Shown: positions 1 through 11,487 of the stretch, piece by piece
How positions within the stretch are numbered: position 1 is the first letter of the stretch
Layout: every line of letters begins with the position of its first letter
NCBI GenBank assembly: GCA_002786025.1
Contig: NHNW01000039.1
Span: 124,001 to 188,000, forward strand
Origin: Zasmidium citrigriseum
Lineage: Eukaryota > Ascomycota > Dothideomycetes > Mycosphaerellales > Mycosphaerellaceae
Reading direction: 5' to 3'
DNA length: 64,000 nt
Notes under the pieces: model-generated
What the model was told of the DNA's origin: nothing
Seen by the model: the letters and a program-made list of their open reading frames with translations, nothing else
The model's database searches: none
Position numbers and translations under genes: made by a program

Positions 1-668
1 AAATCGCTTGGCATTTTAAGGTTTGCACCAGCGGGTCGCAGATTCCTTCTCGGACCACCGCACGTCTCTACATCAACACTTCAAACAATCACTGTATGGC
101 CATCTTTGCTTCGTTTCCAACCAGAAAAACAACCTGAACATGCTGATACGCTTCTCTTCGCGACTACTTTCTAGTTTCGCCAAGTTTCTCGCAAGGACGG
201 GCGTCTCAATCACGAAAGGCTGAGGAGCCCCAGGCACCGCCATGGCCAAAGAACTATTCTGTTCTCGACATCATGCAGCACAGAGGCTTCAGCATTTGCA
301 ATAACATGTCGTGATTGTCCTATCGGGTCGAAATGGGGATACGGACAAGGTTTTGATGGACAATACTTCGCCACACTCCATCGTCATGAAAGCGCACGAT
401 GCAGCAACGAAATCTCGTTCTTGGTCTGTGGCTGTTGCTGCGGTTTTGTGTCCCGCACTTCTCGGTGAGGATTGCCCTTGCAGATCTGACCCTCCGTATC
501 GCCCTTCGAAGGCCGTCGGCGGCTGAAGCGACTTCAAAACTGGCCATGCCTCACACCCGGAAACTTGTGGACAGGCACCATTGACGGCCAACTTGCAAGA
601 CGATGTCCGCCCTAGATCAGACAAGGCCGCTTGACTATGCGCACGACAACTCAAACTCCACTGACACC
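1..668. other. Intergenic, no gene recognised
   Basis: Only short overlapping frames occur on both strands, none with a recognisable motif or convincing splice sites. The right end is probably the promoter and leader of the DUF3433 gene. I see no tRNA or repeat here. Confidence 0.5.
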
Positions 669-3600
669 ATGGGTCGCTCCCGCGATAGGTACAGCGACCC
701 TCACGCTGAAGCATTAAATGGTCTTATACATGGCGAGTCTTGACTTTATGACAGTAGTCGTTGCACTCTAGCCACGTTCTAACAGAGATATCAGGAGTTC
801 CAACGCATGCGCACCCTCCGAATGACCACGGCTCAAACGTTGCAGATGCACAAGCTCCTCTCATGCTCCATAAAGAGCCCAATTCCAGCGACAATCACCA
901 TGAGCAGAAGGCTGAACCAGATGACACTTCTGCAGTCGAATGGATACCTGTAATGCTTCGGCCTATTCCTTCAGCTCTGCTAATCCTCTACTGTGTGCTC
1001 CTCATTCTGGCTCTAGAGCTGCTCAACGACATGCCTTCAACTCGCCATGGTATTCCAACAAGACAAAAGACCGCCGTTCAAGTCATCACATACTTTCCGA
1101 CCGTCCTAGCAGTACTTCTGGGAATCTTTTGGAAACGACTGATCGTGGATCTGAAACGTATTGTTCCTTGGGCGTGCTTAAGTCGTGCCTGGGCGCGCGG
1201 GAAGAAGAGCTTAGAATTGAACTACCTCGATGATTTGGAACTGTCACTCATATGGCCAGCGGTCAAGCGGCGCCATTGGGCCCTGCTGCTTGGATTGGTG
1301 GGTGGCTTGATCTCTGGAGCCTTGGTTCCATTGGCTGCTGCGCTGACTTATGTTGACCTTGCCGGGCAAAGCACAAAGTCTGTGCTCGTGAACCACGATG
1401 TGTTCGACTTCGACAACACGCTCTCAAACTCCAACAAGTCATTGAACTTGCTCAAAAGCTATCTTGGTGGCCTCCCATGGGCTGGCACTGCAAGTGTTCT
1501 GCAGTCAGATGGCAGCACCCCTGCCTGGACGACGGATTCGTTCGTATTTGCACCTTTTCACCCTTCAGAGATCGACTACAGCAACCATACTCTTACAGCA
1601 AACACTACGGCAATCACGGCAAAACTTCAGTGTGACTTTCTGCAAGTCGACACGAGTGTCGACTTTGATACCGACGGGTATGGTACGGATAAATTCAACG
1701 TCGCCATTTCCACGGATACGATGATCAACATCAATCTGACATCGATGAATGATACGACCAACCAGAGCTCACAGACCGTTCTCAAGGATCCTGACAGCAT
1801 AATTGATCCTCCTGTTCTCTGGCTCAACATGTCATCGACTAGCCCGGTACCTACACAGGCTCCCGCCACCCCTATACTGATAACACTACTACAGTCTATA
1901 CAGAGCGCTGGTCGAGATTTGTATTGGAATGGCACTTCTGATGGCAGGCTTGTTCCGGTACGCACATATCGAGGGGTGGGTCTATCATGCGCTCCCATCT
2001 TCAACACCTACTCAGCTCGTGTTTCTGTGAACGCAACCAATGGAGTTGTGACCAGCTACACTCTGGACAATGAAACCTCGGCTCGAATCGACATAAATCT
2101 ACCGTCAGAGCAGATCATCGGATATTTGAACAATCCACTGCATCCCGAGACCATTTTTGGTACATCTGGCCTCATAAATGAAATTGAACTTCAAGATGTC
2201 ATTCGGCTGGGCGGTTTTAACAACAGCCTGGCCGACTTCTACACTGCTTACGGTGGTTCTGACCCTTTCGGAACCCAACTACTGGATCTGGACATCAGAC
2301 CCGTTGATGCTTATTTTGACGACTACTCATTACTTGAGGCGGATGCTTCACGAGTCTTTGCCACGACAATGACCCAGATCATCAAGGCCTTCTCGATTGC
2401 AAACGGCACCAAGACAACTCTGGGTCAGAAAGAGTTTCTGGGGCCACTTCTCAACGTGCAGCAGCCGATCTTGAGGGCTTTTGAAGCGTGCTTGGCCTTT
2501 CTCATCGTTGCGGTCTTATGCTGTGCTTGGCCTCTGCGGCCACGGACCTGCTTGAGCGAGGATCCCGGTTCGTTGCATTTTATTGCCAGGCTAGTTGCTC
2601 AAAATAGGGGATTGGATACCACCTTCACGATCCATGGGAACTCCGCCGAGAACCATTGCCGGGACTCACACTTTCGTCTCCGGCAGGAATCGGGTCCAGT
2701 CATGCACATGGACATGGCGCCAGCGGGTGTCCATACCCCGTCGATCAAGGCAGACAAAAGACGTGGTTACGAACCACTGCAGCTGCGACAAGTGGCCCGA
2801 TGGGGCCTGCTAGCACTGCTTACACTATACATAATTGCTCTGGGCGTCTTATATGGACAAGGCATCGAGAATGGATACCCGGCAGACACCAAGGACTCAC
2901 AGATCGCGTGGTCGTTCGTTCCGACTACTCTGCTCGTGCTGATCGGTTACGCAGTGTCGGGTGCGATCTCCTCAGTGCAAGCAATCGCTCCGCTCGCAAT
3001 GTTGAAGACAGACAGGATAAGCGGAAGACGCGTGATGGGCTTTAGCCCGCGCAACCGATCTGAGCTGACGCTACCATATCACGCCTTATTCAAGATGGCA
3101 TATTTGCCTGTGCTACTCACTGCTGTAGTTGCATTGACTTACCCCGCCGTCAAAATCGTGGCCGCCGACTTATATCAAGCTTTCGAGACACCAGTCGTAA
3201 GGGGCTATCCAGCTCAGCTCTCATCGCCCATCTTCGACTTCACTCAACTGTCTCAGATCGACGGAGGCACTGAGTCGCGGCTGAGGGACACTGCCGCAAT
3301 TCGCACTGACTGGGTCCAACTTCCGGATTTTGGAGTTCAACGCCAGCCTAATGTCATACGGAATTTGGTTTTCCAAAACGTGAGCCTCTCTACTGACCAT
3401 GACACTGCAAAAGGAAGGCTTGCTACACTGGAGCTCACGGCACTGGCTGTGAACATGACTTGCGACTTGTTCACACCGGAGATGTTCAACGTCAGCGTCT
3501 TCAATGGTCGCTTCGGTACAACGTTTGGCGTTGCATGTGGGACCGCCGAATGTCAAGAGAAGGTGCCGTACACTACCAAGAGTGATTATGACATTCCATA

Positions 3601-4756
3601 TATCGCGATCCGCTTTGCGAACTGGATCGAGTACTACACTGATCCATATTCTACTTCAAATCGCAGATATTACGGATCTGCTGGGACCGGGTTCAGCACT
3701 CCTATGGTACAGGTCGCCGTCACCGACTTCGGGTCGCTCTCTGGACCAGTCGCCAACTCTTCATTCATACCGGACGAGCCTGATACGGTACCAGCATCGC
3801 CAGGGATGTTCAACGTGTCTATACCCACGACTCGTGCAGTCAGCTGTACCCCATTCCTTCAGAACGTCCGCGTCAACGCTACCATCGAGAGGAGAGTCCA
3901 GGCGGGTTTGGATGGACAGTCAGCGGTTCTACCATGGGCTGTCACTGATTATGACCCATCGTCGTTGAGAGTTGTAGAAGAGCTGAATATCACTGACCCT
4001 CAAGTCTGGCGCAAGATGATTCCAAAGGGTACCATTTGGGGACGCTCTCCTTTCGTTAACCGCGACAGGACGCTAGTCAGCGCAAATTGGACAAACGAAT
4101 CGGAACTAAATGACGATGACATTCGGCCGGCATCCGGAATTGCGAGCAACTTCTTTGAGCTTCTGGCCTCCTACGAGCTCAGCCAAGGAAGAAACGCGAC
4201 TGCGGTGCTCGATGTCGAAGAGCTTGCCGCTGCTACCAAAGCCGTCTATGGGGTATACAATGCAGAGCTGCTTTCGCACTTTCGCGTCGACACACCATTG
4301 TCCGGCAGAGATGCACAAGAAGAGACACAAGCCCAACTGCATACTTCTCAAGCCCGCGTCAGACCTAATCCGCAGACGACATTTGCTGTTATAGGCATGC
4401 TCTCGGCCGTCCTGATTCTCATGCTGTTCATATTTCTCATGACTGCAAGCGAGAACGTTCTCATTGACAAGCCTGGCATGATCAGCACACAACTTTCACT
4501 GTTTGCCGGAAGCAAAATCGTAGAACGATTACGTGGAGAAGACCCCGACTCAGTGTGGGATGAGAGGTTCAGTCTTGGCTGGTGGAGAGTTGGAGATCGA
4601 AACGAAGATGGAGTAGAGAGCGTCAGATGGGGCATTGACATTGGCAAGTTGGATGCCAGCTTACAGGGCTACGATTCTGCGAAAAAGTCGAAGAAGCGCA
4701 GATGGTCGCCCTCAACGATTATGTTCTGGCGAAGGGATCGAAAGACAACTGGATGA
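669..4756 (+). CDS. DUF3433 multi-pass membrane protein
   Basis: This is a large fungal membrane protein, about 1334 aa, of the DUF3433 type. The family is predicted to sit in the plasma or endomembrane and has no defined biochemical role. Two halves repeat the same plan: hydrophobic segments (near residues 65-135, 185-215, 590-615, 690-760, 790-820), then a long extracellular-type loop rich in N-x-S/T sites and scattered Cys. A final membrane span lies near residue 1210, followed by a basic cytoplasmic tail. The long open frame at 761 begins at TTG, not ATG. I therefore propose a 20-nt coding exon, 669-688, with a strong CACCATGG context, spliced to 772 (intron 689-771). This keeps the frame and gives 4005 nt. 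The alternative is the first in-frame ATG at 863. The body is secure; the first ~35 residues are inferred. Confidence 0.8.
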
Positions 4757-5205
4757 CGGTTTTGGAATCTTTGCTTTCGGCCGCACAAGGCTGAAGCCTG
4801 CCTTCCGCAGCCGGACAGCAGCATCATCATGGGAGCAAAACGTTCTTTCCTTCGCAAGCCAAAGAACTTATCAACATCATTCACCTACATTGATGCCTCA
4901 GGCACAATCCTTTCGTCTTTGACTGCCGAAATCGGAACCCAGGCGCAGCGGAATCATCACCGCGCATGGAGGGGTTACGCGGGGCCTGGCAGTGGGACAA
5001 CAATGGCCGAACGACTTGCCGTGAAGCACGATGCCAGTAAACAAGATGACACCACGTAAGCCGAGATCGTGACTGAGCTCTTAATCTTTCAAGCTTCCCT
5101 TCGTCTCACTCTTGTCTCTTAGTTTGAACGGCACTCAAAGCCTCGCAGCGAACTGATCGATCCCTCAGAGCTATCAAACAGAGGAGAGAGCAGAGAGAGA
5201 GCAAG
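4757..5205. other. Intergenic with GA-rich leader
   Basis: No gene is seen. The last ~25 nt before the next ATG (5181-5205) are an almost pure purine GAGA tract, probably part of the 5' untranslated leader of the ThDP enzyme gene. Confidence 0.5.
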
Positions 5206-7048
5206 ATGTACACAGCTTCATTCGCCTTCTTCGAGGCATTATGGGAGGTTCGTCTCCCAACTACTCCTCAAAATCGATCAAGCTAATCAATACATCAAGG
5301 CCGGAGTAACCCACTGCTTCGTCAATCTCGGCAGCGACCACCCATCCATAATCGAAGCAATGGTCAAAGCCCAAAACGAAAAGAAAGGCGCCCTCCGCAT
5401 AATCACCTGCCCGAACGAAATGGTCGCCCTCTCCATGGCCGACGGCTACGCCCGCCTAACAAACAAACCCCAATGCGTAATCATCCACGTCGACGTAGGA
5501 ACGCAAGGTCTCGGAGCCGCAGTCCACAACGCTTCGTGCGGCCGAGCTCCGGTATTGATATTCGCCGGCCTGTCTCCGATTACGATCGAAGGGGAGTATC
5601 GAGGGAGTAGGACGGAGTATATCCATTGGATACAGGATGTGCCGGATCAGAAGAGCATTGTGAGTCAGTATTGTAGGTATACGGGGGAGATTAAGAGAGG
5701 GAAGAATGTGAAGCAGATGGTGAATCGGGCTTTGAGTTTTGCGACGAGTGAGCCTAGGGGTCCGGTTTATCTTTGTGGGGCGAGGGAGGCTATGGAGGAG
5801 GATATTGAGCCTTATAGTTTGCAGCAGGAGCATTGGACGGCCGCGGAGTTGGGTGGATTGAATAAGAGACAATTGCAGCAGGTTTCTGAGGCGCTTGTGG
5901 ATGCGAAAGAGCCGTTGCTTATCACGGGATATTCGGGGAGGAATCATGCTTGTGTGGATGCTCTTGTGGAGCTCGCAGACACAGTGAAAGGCTTGAGAGT
6001 TCTGGATACAGGAGGCAGCGACCTGTGCTTCCCAGCCAACCACCCAGCCTGGCTCGGCCTACGCTACGGAGTCGACGAGAGCATACGAACAGCCGACGTG
6101 ATCCTCGTCGTAGACTGCGACGTCCCCTGGATCCCAACCCAATGCAAGCCCAAACCAGACGCAAAGATCTTCCACCTCGACGTCGACCCCCTTAAACAAC
6201 AAATGCCCGTCCACTACATCAACGCCATCGTCCGATACAGAGCCGACGCAGAGACCTCCATCAGCCAGATCACAGCCCACATCAAATCCACCATGAGCGA
6301 GGAGATTTCTTCCCGGACGTACACAGATCGCTGGAACGTCCTTCGAGAACAGCACAAACAACGCCTAGAGACCATCTCCCAACAAGCCATCACCAGCAGC
6401 GAAGGCTACTTCGGCACTCCCTACCTGATCTCGGAAATCCGCAAACTCTGCCCTCTGGACACAATCTGGGCCGTCGAAGCCGTGACCAACGCCCCCAAAG
6501 TCAACGATCAAATCCAACCCACAATCCCCGGCTCCTGGATCAACTGCGGCGGCGGAGGGCTAGGCTGGTCAGGAGGCGGCGCCCTGGGAATCAAACTCGC
6601 AACCGACTTCGAAGCTGGCGGAACCAATAAAGGGAAATTCGTCTGCCAAATCGTCGGCGATGGGACGTATCTCTTCAGCGTTCCTGGAAGCGTGTACTGG
6701 ATTGCTCAGAGATATAATATTCCCGTTTTGACCATCGTGCTGAACAATCAAGGCTGGAACGCACCGAGGAAGTCTTTGGAGCTGGTGCATCCTAATGGCG
6801 CTGGATCCAAGGTCAGTAATGAAGAGCTGAATATCTCTTTTGCGCCTACGCCGGATTATGCGGGTATTGCGAAGGCTGCTTCCGGGCACAAGGCTTGGGC
6901 TGGGGTTGCTGGGACGGCGGAGGATTTGAAGAAGAAGTTGCCGGAGGCGATTGCGGCCGTCAAGAGTGGTGTCTGTGCAGTGCTGGATGCTCATCTTGAT
7001 GGGCCGGTGGGGAAGTATCCGGGGGATAAGGCGGCACTTGTGGGGTGA
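5206..7048 (+). CDS. ThDP-dependent decarboxylase/synthase-family enzyme
   Basis: This is a thiamine-diphosphate enzyme of the acetolactate synthase / benzoylformate decarboxylase superfamily, 596 aa, probably cytosolic because no targeting sequence is seen. Exon 1 (5206-5247, 14 codons) joins exon 2 (5300-7048) across a 52-nt intron with a CTAAT branch site; together they total 1791 nt. The N-terminal Pyr domain has the cofactor-activating Glu54 in the NEM-x-A-x-x-x-A-DGYAR context. A central domain follows. The C-terminal PP domain has the Mg-ThDP motif GDG at 467-469 with NN at 496-497. Substrate cannot be told from sequence; fungal paralogues are often labelled acetolactate synthase or benzoylformate decarboxylase. 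It is unlikely to be the housekeeping ILV2 enzyme, since it lacks a mitochondrial presequence. Its stop is 75 bp from the convergent transporter stop. Synonymous codon use flips between C/A-ending and G/T-ending blocks. Confidence 0.88.
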
Positions 7049-7123
7049 AAGGGAGCACTATGTGAGAGTTAGATAAGATGTTGAATCGATGAAGTCGTTC
7101 GAGCGCTGTCGTATGCTCCTCTT

Positions 7124-8916
7124 CTATGCCATGTATCTGAAATCTGGATGTCTGTTCAAGGGTCAGCATTCGAAATTCACTTCTAGATATTGACACGATA
7201 CTCACCTGTACCCAAGATCCGCAATCTCCTCTTCGCTCAATCCATTCAATCTGTCGTCTCTGCCGCCCTTGGCCCTCAGCCTGTTCTCCCACAAACAATA
7301 CAAAATCCCGCCTATAGCCAAGAGCAGAACAATCACCTGCGCAACCAAATTGATCGTATGTCCAATAGGATAATCCGGCCCATCATTCGCTAAATAAGTC
7401 CAAGTAGCCACAATCCCACCCATCGTCCCGAGCGTAACAATCCAGCCGCCCGAAACAGCTCTCACAGCCGGTCCAGCAGCATTATTCAGTCCCCAAGATA
7501 GAAATCCAGGACCGCCAGGGAAGGCTCCAAGGGCACAGAGGTAAACTGCAGCGTAGCGGACATCGGCGTTGTCGTTCCAGCGGAGGAGGGCGAAACCTGT
7601 GATGCCCAAGAAGGTGAAGCCTGCGAGGTAGAGACCTCGTTGACGGGTCTTGTCGCTGATGAAAGCGATCGCAATGGCGATTGCGGAGGCGGAGACGTAG
7701 ACTGGGACCGAGTAGAGTTGGGCGCGGGTGGCTGTCCAGCCTAGATCTCGGAGGACGGTGGGCATGAAGACGGAGAGGCCTTGGACGGTGACTGGACAGA
7801 GTTAGAACGATCGTTTGCGCGAAGCAATGATGTAGCTTACTGTTGATGCAGAAAAATCCACCAGCGCATATGTAGTTGTTGATGTTGAGCAAAGCACGCT
7901 TGACATGCACTGGCTTGACCTGCTCGTTCGCAGAAGCCTTATGCTCGATACGCAGACGTTCTGCAGCAATGAACTTCTCGCGGTCGGTGAGCCAGGTCGA
8001 CGTCTCTGGGCTTTGAGGTAGAAGTAAAGGTGCCAGGCCGCCGAGAATCATCGTCAAGAGGCCTTCGAAGAAGAACTGTTCTCAGTCAGCCGTGGCTTCA
8101 TGAAGACTTTGCTTCTTTGCACTCACAATGTTCCTCCACGTATGAATCGGCGCCGCGTCAGTCCCCCATCGCGGAACACGGCTCAGCCCAGCAGCTAGAA
8201 GACCACCAAAAGCACCAGCCATCGAAGCTGCACTGACGTAGATACCAACTCTGAAGTAGAGCTCACGGCGTTTGTAGAAGCTCGACAAAAAGAAGGCAAT
8301 ACCAGGCATCGTACCTCCCTCAAAGATACCCAGAAACGCTCGAGCCACGCATAGTTGATTAAAGTTCTTGACGAAGGCTGTGCAGAGACTGACGAAGCCG
8401 AAGCCGACGACCTGGGATATAGTTAGAAGTTGAGGTTCAGGAGCAGATCGTTGAAACTTACGAGCAGTGGGATGTAGAATCGTGGTCCGACTTTCTTCAG
8501 AATGATGTTGCTCGGGACTTCGACCAGCAGGTAGATGATGTAGAACACACTCAGAGCCCAGTTGAATCGATAGCCAACCAGATTGAGGTCGTCGGCCATT
8601 CCTTGGATGCGAGCATTGCCAATGTTTGCTCGGTCTTGATGAACATGTTAGCCTGAAGACATCGTAGCAGAGCCGGATCGCCATACCTAAAAAGCTTCGA
8701 AATCCATTCAATCAGCATTCACCCTCACAAAGACGTTTCTGCTTTCAAGACTCACCACATCAAATACAAAACCGTAACCATAGGCACAATCTGCAAATCC
8801 AACTTCCTCCTCACCCTCGTCTCCTCCTCCTCCGTCCACGTCACTTCCCCAGCCGCGATCTCCGTCTTCGCCTCAACGACATCGACACGATCCATGATGT
8901 CTTTCTCCTCGGCCAT
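7124..8916 (-). CDS. Dal5-type MFS anion transporter with 8-nt microexon
   Basis: This is a major facilitator of the anion:cation symporter group (allantoate, nicotinate and related organic anions), 491 aa with 12 predicted membrane spans in the plasma membrane. I rebuilt seven exons: 8756-8916, 8687-8694, 8462-8634, 8127-8411, 7841-8075, 7206-7791 and 7124-7151, totalling 1476 nt. The 8-nt microexon is needed to restore the family hallmark CFLDRANIGNAR; reading straight through gives stops or an unrelated frame. The last 28-nt exon supplies the usual family ending HPDFRYM-A. The start is the ATG at 8916; the longer frame to 8958 begins with TTG. It is convergent with the ThDP enzyme gene, so the two may share a substrate pathway. 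The exact substrate is unknown. Confidence 0.9.
8687..8694 (-). other. 8-nt coding microexon of the Dal5-type transporter
   Basis: On the minus strand the exon reads CTTTTTAG, preceded by an AAG acceptor and followed by a GTATGG donor. The flanking introns are 61 nt (8695-8755) and 52 nt (8635-8686). Spliced in, it completes Cys-Phe-Leu-Asp between exons 1 and 3. Confidence 0.85.
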
Positions 8917-9571
8917 GGTGTTATTTCCAAAGATCGGTGAACAGGGCAGCAAACTCAAGGCGGAAGATCACACAACACCTCAGGAGACCAGACCGCCACC
9001 CCAGCCAACTCTTATATGATCCTGCAACACGACAACCACGTTTCTGCCGCCTCGCCGTACAACCCTAGCCTTCGCTTGCATATCCGAGGGAAGGGGCCAC
9101 GAGGTGCACAGGACGGCAATCAATTTGACGCTATTCCAGAGGAGCCAAGACCCGTCACTTTGGGGTGTTACGAGTTTCAGCCAGTATGACAGCCGCAAAA
9201 TCAGACGGCGGCTGCATGCCAATGCTTGGAAAAAGAGGCACGTTGCACGGATTGCGGAGGCGGTTGATGGGCTCGCCGCTCGCGTGGAAGACACCCCGGT
9301 AGTTGTGGGGATTTGGGGATGGAGAATTGCCGGGGTTTTGGAGATGGAGATGGAGATGTTCGTTGTTTGCGGAGATAGTGTGAGGCGGCCAATGATCAAT
9401 TTTGGATTGTATCTTGATACCAAGTGCAAGACTTCAACTCACAGTTTCAGGATGTCTGTTGTGGTGAATAAGTTGGACTTTGTTGACGGTCTTGGGCCAG
9501 GGTAGCTTTCGCTCTTTTCGGAAGATTCTTAGATCTGCCTGCTTGCTAATAGACATTCAGCGACCTGCAAG
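8917..9571. other. Intergenic upstream of the MFS gene
   Basis: The plus-strand frame at 9104-9505 begins at GTG, lacks any motif and is rejected. A short GGAGAT triplet repeat lies at 9340-9358. No other signal is seen; part is presumably the transporter promoter. Confidence 0.45.
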
Positions 9572-9922
9572 TCATCCTCGACAATCCAATTGATGGCTCT
9601 GATGTGGTTTAGGGACCAGCTCCTCGATGGCCATTTCGAGCAATTGTAGCCTATCCGCGAGCGAAATGCTAGGTCCTTCGATCGTTGGGAACTGGCCGAA
9701 GAGGACTTTGTAGGCCAGATCTGCTTCTGTCGTGATCTTGCTCGTGGACTGGGAGTTGCTGGAAGTCGTATCGGTTGGGCTTTTGCCTCTTTCAGATGTT
9801 TGCTGTGAGGTCTGGGCCTCGTTGGCATGAGCAGCCACTTCGACTTCTGGCGTGCTATAAGAGGGCCCCATGCTGTCGTTAGTTTTCTTGAACAATCTTG
9901 CAAACAACTTCCACAGCCGCAT
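9572..9922 (-). CDS. Small hypothetical protein (116 aa)
   Basis: This open frame starts at a real ATG and encodes a basic, amphipathic N-terminus, then a Ser/Thr/Gln-rich disordered stretch and a C-terminal helical segment (about residues 85-110). I recognise no family. It lies in a gap between two convincing genes with no supporting splice sites, so it may be a small lineage-specific gene or chance. An overlapping frame at 9529-9972 competes with it. Confidence 0.3.
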   Translation of the reverse strand: MRLWKLFARLFKKTNDSMGPSYSTPEVEVAAHANEAQTSQQTSERGKSPTDTTSSNSQSTSKITTEADLAYKVLFGQFPTIEGPSISLADRLQLLEMAIEELVPKPHQSHQLDCRG

Positions 9923-10077
9923 GCCTTTTCAGTCGATCTCCTGAAATCTGGATCTCGTGAAGGCATCGACATATCGTGAATGCCGCGAGATCTAAATAGT
10001 CATCCAGACGATCTGGTCTGACAACGATCATTCTGAGTTCTTCACGGAACCTCCATCATGCACTCTTCACCACGCCC

Positions 10078-11053
10078 TCAAAGGACTCCAGGAAAAGCCT
10101 TATCCTGATGCTTCTCCCACCACACTTCTTCATGCGCAGCAATCAATTCGCATTCAGCGCCGGTTGTTTCATCGAATTCTCGTAGCCTGTAGAAGGATGA
10201 GTCCACGGGTTCGCCACCACATTCCTCAAGGTGCTCGGTATGATACTCACCGTCTTATACTCTCCGCCGCCATCTCCTTATCAACATGAATACAAATCAC
10301 ACCCCCACCAGACTCCCAAGTCCCAATCTCCTTCTCCCCCGTCAAAAGCCTCCGATCATGAAACGCATCGCCACAAAGCAAAACCCATCGTTCTCTCATT
10401 CGACAGAGAAGGTTGACATGTCCGGGTAAATGGCCGGGGGTATCGATCACATACACCGAACCATCTTCGAACAAATCCAAAGCGGCTGGGAAAGGGCCTA
10501 GAGGTTTCCAATTCGAGGGATTAGAGAGCTCAGCGGATCGATCAGAGGGGAGGATATCCGGAACGAAGTGTTGATGAGATGCAGTGCCTCCTAATCCGTG
10601 TTTGAGGACGTCCATAGCGCCGTGTCCGATACGAAATTGTGCGTTTGGAAAATCTTCTGGATCGCCATGGTGGTCGTAATGCACGTGGCTCAACAAGACG
10701 AGATCGATATCTCCAGGATCTAAACCCCCGTCCCTCAATTGTGCTGCCACGCCAGGTTCAAGACGAAAAGGGGCGCGGCCTTCAATGTGTTTTTGGAGAA
10801 CTTCGGGGTATCGCTTTTGGGATTTGCGAAGGCCTAGGTCGAACATCATTCGGAAGGGCTTGGTGCCGTTGGAGTTGAGGGCTTTGGTTCCTGGGTGGGT
10901 GATCAGGAAGGCTAAGGAGGGAACTGTTCGTTTTGCTCCTTCTTCGGCTGGGTGGACGAAGAAGTGATCCAAGAGTGTGATGAAACCGCCGGCGATTGGG
11001 GAGACGGTTACGTAGGTTTGGTTCGGTGCTGGTGGTGGTAGGGGTGAAGACAT
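10078..11053 (-). CDS. Metallo-beta-lactamase-fold hydrolase, lactonase-like
   Basis: This is an MBL-fold enzyme of 303 aa resembling N-acyl-homoserine-lactonase / quorum-quenching lactonases. It probably uses two metal ions to open lactone or lactam rings. Exon 1 (10251-11053) joins exon 2 (10078-10186) across a 64-nt intron with a GTGAGT donor, giving 912 nt. Visible metal ligands are the HxHxDH motif at residues 123-128 followed by an extra His129, a later GH in the TPGHLPGH context, and Asp in the CGDAFHD context. Exon 2 adds a charged, Trp-rich helix ending in PGVL. No signal peptide is seen, so it is probably cytosolic. Its neighbour upstream encodes a carboxymuconolactone-decarboxylase-like protein, a plausible partner in aromatic lactone breakdown. 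The substrate is not determined by sequence. Confidence 0.88.
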
Positions 11054-11151
11054 GTTGAATGATATCGTTATATCGTTGTCTTAGGTAATCTTGATAGTGG
11101 TGTAGGTTATCGTCGACCTTGATGGTTAGCTATCCATAGGCGATCCACCTA

Positions 11152-11475
11152 CTAGTCATTTATGTTTACTGCCGGCATAGAGCGTGATCGCCTCCCCGCA
11201 AAGGCATCTTGGAGTAGCTCACAGTGCGATGACGATGCATCTAGCTTCTCCGCAACAAGCTCCAGTTGCTGTTGGTCTGAAATCGCTTCCGAAGTCGCAG
11301 TCGTGTGTAGAGCTCTGGGAGCTACAGCTTCGATGAAGACCTGTCTCGTGCAATTACGCACTCGACCTTGTCCTACTAGTACCTTTTTCCTACAAACAGA
11401 TATTAGCAGACGAGCCGGATCCACGTTTAACAGAAGTCATATCAGTAAAACATACCTCTTTATCAAGCCCTTCAT
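11152..11475 (-). CDS. Possible small basic protein, head-to-head with CMD gene
   Basis: A two-exon model (11456-11475 and 11152-11389, intron 66 nt) gives 85 aa with a GTATGT donor and TTTGTAG acceptor. The N-terminus is Arg/Lys-rich without acidic residues and could be a mitochondrial presequence; the rest is helical and unremarkable. The open frame alone starts at GTG, so the model depends on the splice. Its ATG is only 12 bp from the divergent CMD-family ATG, so the two transcripts would overlap at their 5' ends, which lowers my confidence. Confidence 0.27.
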
Positions 11476-11487
11476 TGATCGTCCACC

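Noticed and set aside
9104..9505. 133-codon plus-strand frame
   Set aside because: Starts at GTG with no motif; lies in the transporter upstream region.
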